Shown: positions 62,886-64,000 of the stretch, in pieces
How positions within the stretch are numbered: position 1 is the first letter of the stretch
How the letters are laid out: each line of letters starts with the position of its first letter
NCBI RefSeq assembly: GCF_001905595.1
Contig: NZ_LIXI01000004.1
Location: 248,001 to 312,000, forward strand
DNA: 64,000 nt
From: Streptomyces sp. CB00316
GTDB taxonomy: Bacteria > Actinomycetota > Actinomycetes > Streptomycetales > Streptomycetaceae
Direction: 5' to 3'
The notes under the pieces: generated by a model
The model's input: only the letters and a program-made list of their open reading frames with translations
Told to the model about the DNA's origin: nothing
The model's database searches: none
Made by a program: the position numbers and the translations under genes

Positions 62886-63931
62886 GAGGCGTCGTCTTCG
62901 ACGGCACACGGACCGAGGTCGTCGACGACCTGGAGATACGCGACCCCGGCCCCGGTGAGGTGCTCGTCGCGGTGGCCGCCGCCGGTCTCTGCCACAGCGA
63001 CCTGTCCGTCATCGACGGCACGATCCCCTTCCCGGTCCCCGTCGTGCTCGGCCACGAGGGCGCGGGCGTGGTGGAGGCCGTCGGCCCCGGCGTCAGCCAC
63101 GTACGGCCCGGTGATCATGTCGCGCTGTCCACCCTCGCCAGCTGCGGGGCCTGCGCGCAGTGCGACCGGGGCAGGCCCACGATGTGCCGGAAGGCGATCG
63201 GGCGGCCGGGGCGGCCGTTCTCGCGCGGGGGCGGGAAGCTCTTCCAGTTCGCCTCCAACTCCGCCTTCGCCGAACGTACGTTGGTCCGTGCCGTGCAGGC
63301 CGTGAAGATCCCCGCCGACCTGCCCCTCACCTCCGCCGCCCTGATCGGCTGCGGGGTCCTCACCGGCGTCGGGGCCGTACTGAACCGGGCGAGGGTCGAC
63401 CGGGGCGACACTGTCGTGGTCATCGGCACCGGCGGCATCGGCCTCAACGTGCTCCAGGGCGCCCGGCTGGCCGGTGCGCTCACCGTCGTCGCCGTCGACA
63501 GCAACCCGGCGAAGGAGGCGGTGGCCCGGCAGTTCGGCGCCACGCACTTCCTGACCTCACCCGACGGCGTACGGGACATCCTCCCCGACGGGGCCGACCA
63601 CGCCTTCGAGTGCGTCGGCCGCATCGAGCTGATCCGGCAGGCGATCGACCTGCTGGACCGGCACGGCCAGGCCATCCTGCTCGGCGTCCCGGCGGCGAGC
63701 GCCGAGGCCTCGTTCGTCGTCTCCTCGATGTACCTGGACAAGTCGATCCTCGGCTGCCGTTACGGCTCCTCGCGGCCGCAGCGCGACATCGCCCTGTACG
63801 CGGACCTGTACCGGGAGGGCCGACTGCTGCTGGACGAACTGGTCACCGAGACCTACCCGGTGGAGGACTTCGCCAAGGCCGCCGACGACGCCCACCACGG
63901 GAGGGTGGCCCGAGGGGTCCTGGTCTTCTGA
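62882..63931 (+). CDS. Zinc-dependent alcohol dehydrogenase (AdhD/NDMA-type)
   Basis: A 349-residue MDR alcohol dehydrogenase. Catalytic zinc: C37 (AGLCHSD) and the H58-E59 pair (VLGHEGAG). Structural zinc: C88, C91, C94 and C102 ([15 protein letters not shown]). Rossmann motif GTGGIGLNV. It resembles mycobacterial AdhD-like enzymes. It could oxidise a terminal alcohol that the CoA ligase then activates after aldehyde oxidation. ATG overlaps the dehydrogenase stop. Confidence 0.9.
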   Translation: MRGVVFDGTRTEVVDDLEIRDPGPGEVLVAVAAAGLCHSDLSVIDGTIPFPVPVVLGHEGAGVVEAVGPGVSHVRPGDHVALSTLASCGACAQCDRGRPTMCRKAIGRPGRPFSRGGGKLFQFASNSAFAERTLVRAVQAVKIPADLPLTSAALIGCGVLTGVGAVLNRARVDRGDTVVVIGTGGIGLNVLQGARLAGALTVVAVDSNPAKEAVARQFGATHFLTSPDGVRDILPDGADHAFECVGRIELIRQAIDLLDRHGQAILLGVPAASAEASFVVSSMYLDKSILGCRYGSSRPQRDIALYADLYREGRLLLDELVTETYPVEDFAKAADDAHHGRVARGVLVF

Positions 63932-63958
63932 GCCCGCCGGTCAGGAAGGTGGCACACC

Positions 63959-64000
63959 ATGGCGAAGTCCGACGCCACGCCCCTGTCACGTGCCCGACGA
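63959..64000 (+). CDS. Start of a further gene, cut by the window end
   Basis: ATG at 63959 follows AGGAAGG by nine bases and reads MAKSDATPLSRARR before the window ends. A short polar leader followed by LSRARR is a common start of TetR-family regulators, so this may be the regulator of the island and the binder of the CTGACGGNCNGTCAG operators. Only 14 codons are visible. Confidence 0.45.
   Translation, partial: MAKSDATPLSRARR

Overview
The window is high-GC actinobacterial chromosome and almost certainly Streptomyces. It has strong GC bias at codon third positions, many GTG/TTG starts, ATGA/GTGA overlaps inside operons, a conservon, an NsdA-like regulator, a DtxR-type DmdR1 and a single bldA-type TTA codon that I noticed. 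From memory, the backbone order (serC, acyl-CoA carboxylase block, citrate synthase 2, pdxH, SIS protein, dmdR1, purU, sigma/anti-sigma/STAS, EF-hand protein) resembles the SCO4366 to SCO4411 stretch of S. coelicolor. The stretch from about 24 to 32 kb looks accessory. No rRNA, tRNA, CRISPR array, IS element or prophage was seen.

Layout. 0-7 kb: serC, then a six-gene conservon (cvnA-B-C-D plus two cytochrome P450s), all translationally coupled on the minus strand; the first P450 has ExxW in place of ExxR. 7-13.4 kb: a YdiJ-like FAD/Fe-S dehydrogenase, a chloramphenicol phosphotransferase gene cut in half at a LysR gene, a divergent RhtA-like exporter, a VapBC module under a perfect 28-bp palindrome, and the joined tails of a deleted SDR/TetR pair. 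13.4-23.8 kb: one operon-like acyl-CoA catabolic block resembling acyclic terpene utilisation or leucine-type pathways (TIGR03084 protein, AtuA-like, carboxylase beta and alpha, acyl-CoA dehydrogenase, CoA ligase, enoyl-CoA hydratase, TetR).

24-32 kb (accessory): a lipoprotein, an HTH/zinc-ribbon protein behind a structured leader, a large nested inverted repeat, an HD-domain protein with an XRE regulator, and, divergent from these, four tiny ORFs (50, 45, 39 and 42 codons) each coupled by overlap to the next and finally to a RiPP-type protein-L-isoaspartate O-methyltransferase homologue. This cassette, with a proline-rich Asp-Gly-containing peptide just before the methyltransferase, is my best candidate for an undescribed system: a stand-alone PIMT-modified (aspartimide/isoaspartate) peptide. 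A third P450 follows.

32-53.6 kb: core metabolism and regulation. It holds a VOC protein, citrate synthase 2, pdxH, a PAS/GAF protein, a relic histidine kinase, a SIS protein, dmdR1 with a long antisense ORF, an alpha/beta-hydrolase whose nucleophile Ser is Ala and which carries a TTA codon behind a LexA-like box, an ABC exporter, a Prim-Pol-like protein, an NsdA-like regulator, a low-complexity membrane protein with repeated ATQYI motifs, a solute-binding lipoprotein, purU, an ECF sigma factor with an anti-sigma factor fused to a mycothiol-isomerase fold, a STAS protein and an EF-hand protein. 53.6-64 kb: a second catabolic island (CoA ligase, amidohydrolase, three acyl-CoA dehydrogenases, SDR, cyclase/hydrolase, zinc alcohol dehydrogenase, RsbW-like ATPase). 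Its two divergent promoter regions share the operator CTGACGGNCNGTCAG, and a gene that starts just before the window edge could be its regulator.
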